NCBI GenBank assembly: GCA_043760535.1
Contig: JAYUOV010000029.1
Coordinates: forward strand, 1 to 6,657
Direction of reading: 5' to 3'
From: JAZKFT01 sp043760535
GTDB lineage: Bacteria; Bacteroidota; Bacteroidia; Chitinophagales; Chitinophagaceae
DNA length: 6,657 bases
In this document: in pieces, positions 5,567 to 6,657 of the stretch
How positions within the stretch are numbered: the stretch's first letter is position 1
How the letters are laid out: each line of letters begins with the position of its first letter
Position numbers and translations under genes: made by a program
The notes under the pieces: model-generated
The model's input: only the letters and a program-made list of their open reading frames with translations
The model's database searches: none
Told to the model about the DNA's origin: nothing

Positions 5567-6657
5567 TTGAGTACTACAGCCTTACTAATTACACCACCTT
5601 TTACCCAACTCAATACGCCATACCCTGCTACGGCATATTTAAAGGGTTTTTTAAATACTAAAGGCATCACTTCATTTCAGGCCGATTTGGGCATCGAAGT
5701 GACACTGCAATTTTTTTCAAAACAAGGTCTTACCACATTATTTGCTAAAGCAATTACTACAGATGAAACAAGTGAAAATGTAAGGCGAATCATAGCATTA
5801 CAGCTGGATTATATACATACCATAGACGATACCATCGAGTTTTTGCAGGGCAAAAAACCAACATTGGCTCATCTTATTTGCAAACGAGATTATTTGCCGG
5901 AGGCAAAACGCTTTGCCCAAACAGACGATTTGGCATGGGCTTTTGGCAGCATGGGCATACAAGATAAAGCCAAGCACTTGGCCACCATGTACCTGGAAGA
6001 TTTGGCAGATTTTATTACAGAATCCGTAGATCATCATTTCGGGTTTAGCCGCTATGCAGAAAGGTTGGGCCGCTCTGCTAACAGCTTTGATGAACTGTAC
6101 CAAAGCTTGCAGCAGCCCTACACTTTTATAGATGAACTTTTGATAGCCTTGTTGCAACAAAAAATGGCGGTCATCCACCCAAAACTGGTTTGCATTTCCG
6201 TACCATTCCCAGGTAATTTATATAGCTCTTTACGCTGCGGCCAATGGATAAAAAAACATTACCCTGCTGTAAAAGTGGCCATGGGTGGAGGTTTTGCAAA
6301 TACCGAACTGCGTGGACTTAGCGATGTCAGGGTTTTTGAATTCTTCGATTTTATTACGCTAGATGATGGCGAAGCACCTATTGAAAAACTGATTAGCTTT
6401 ATCGAAGGCACAAACCAAATGGAGGAACTAAAGCGTACTTTTTTACTGCTAAACGGTGTAGTAACTTACATTAATAACAGCCGAAGCAAAGACTATAAAC
6501 AAGGCGAAGTAGGCACACCAGATTATAGTGATTTAAAATTAGAAAAATATATTTCTGCCATAGAAGTGGTAAACCCCATGCATAGAATGTGGAGCGATGG
6601 CAGGTGGAATAAACTAACGATGGCACATGGATGTTATTGGGGTAAATGTACTTTTTG
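5567..6657 (+). CDS. B12-binding-type radical SAM protein, 5' part, cut by the window end
   Basis: The frame is open from 5537 to the last base; 363 complete codons are present from the proposed start and the gene continues outside. The first residues (STTALLITPPFTQLNTPYPATAYLKGFL) are the usual opening of cobalamin-binding radical SAM proteins. AMGGGFANTEL and FDFITLDDGEAPIEKLI, roughly residues 240-285, match the end of the B12-binding-type domain. A classical DxHxxG cobalamin ligand motif is not evident. The visible part ends in HGCYWGKCTF followed by TG, the start of a third Cys codon, which is the [4Fe-4S]/SAM motif with CX4CX2C spacing. Cofactor-dependent methyl transfer or rearrangement is typical of the superfamily; the substrate is unknown. 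No ATG precedes the conserved N-terminus, so TTG at 5567 is the best start; no Shine-Dalgarno sequence is visible. Confidence 0.88.
   Translation, partial: MSTTALLITPPFTQLNTPYPATAYLKGFLNTKGITSFQADLGIEVTLQFFSKQGLTTLFAKAITTDETSENVRRIIALQLDYIHTIDDTIEFLQGKKPTLAHLICKRDYLPEAKRFAQTDDLAWAFGSMGIQDKAKHLATMYLEDLADFITESVDHHFGFSRYAERLGRSANSFDELYQSLQQPYTFIDELLIALLQQKMAVIHPKLVCISVPFPGNLYSSLRCGQWIKKHYPAVKVAMGGGFANTELRGLSDVRVFEFFDFITLDDGEAPIEKLISFIEGTNQMEELKRTFLLLNGVVTYINNSRSKDYKQGEVGTPDYSDLKLEKYISAIEVVNPMHRMWSDGRWNKLTMAHGCYWGKCTF

Noticed and set aside
5562..5569. TACATTTG as the promoter of the radical SAM gene
   Set aside because: It overlaps the only plausible start codon and lacks a TTTG element at the right distance upstream.
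5798..6178. Minus-strand open frame of 126 codons
   Set aside because: It lies wholly antisense to the radical SAM gene, whose plus-strand frame shows conserved motifs; it has no recognisable protein features.
1..6657. CRISPR array, tRNA or rRNA genes, intact insertion sequence
   Set aside because: No regularly spaced direct repeats, no tRNA cloverleaf, no rRNA signature and no transposase or integrase frame were seen.

Overview
The window most likely comes from a chromosome of the phylum Bacteroidota, probably of the Chitinophagales/Chitinophagaceae type; the finer placement is an inference. The reasons are the moderate-to-low GC content by eye, near-absence of Shine-Dalgarno sequences, a perfect TAnnTTTG promoter -7 box, a Bacteroidota-type ArgG and ArgC, a GNAT acyltransferase beside argG, and a protein with the Cys-rich N-terminal module (PCHEDW...FCSACAKDVVDFT...VCG) that I know only from this phylum.

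Left two thirds (88-4044, all on the minus strand) is an arginine biosynthesis cluster. In transcription order it reads: GNAT N-acyltransferase (candidate first step, acylation of glutamate), 375 bp of gene-free repeat-bearing DNA, argG (argininosuccinate synthase), a two-gene type II toxin-antitoxin module (DUF2281/VapB-like antitoxin and PIN-domain VapC toxin), then argC (N-acyl-glutamyl-phosphate reductase). The toxin-antitoxin pair sits inside the operon: antitoxin stop and toxin start share one base (TAATG), and toxin stop and argC start overlap as ATGA. A heptanucleotide tandem repeat follows argC. The remaining arg genes presumably lie beyond base 1.

Middle (4045-4712) is a 668-bp stretch with no credible gene. 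Its first part (about 4159-4284) is rich in stems and may be a structured RNA or the relic of a mobile element. A long inverted repeat at 4603-4654 may end transcription of the next gene.

Right part: a minus-strand gene (4713-5399) for a small membrane-anchored Cys-module protein of unknown function, then a short divergent region with a 9-bp tandem repeat, then a plus-strand radical SAM protein with a B12-binding-type N-terminal half. That gene starts near 5567, probably with TTG, and runs off the window exactly at its iron-sulfur cysteine motif. Apart from the arg genes, the neighbours show no evident functional link.

The points most worth a second look are the toxin-antitoxin pair wired into the arginine operon, the cysteine-rich tail of the GNAT enzyme, the unexplained structured stretch near 4173-4256, the repeat-derived C-terminus of ArgG, and the CX4CX2C spacing in the radical SAM protein. 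Nothing here amounts to a clearly new system.
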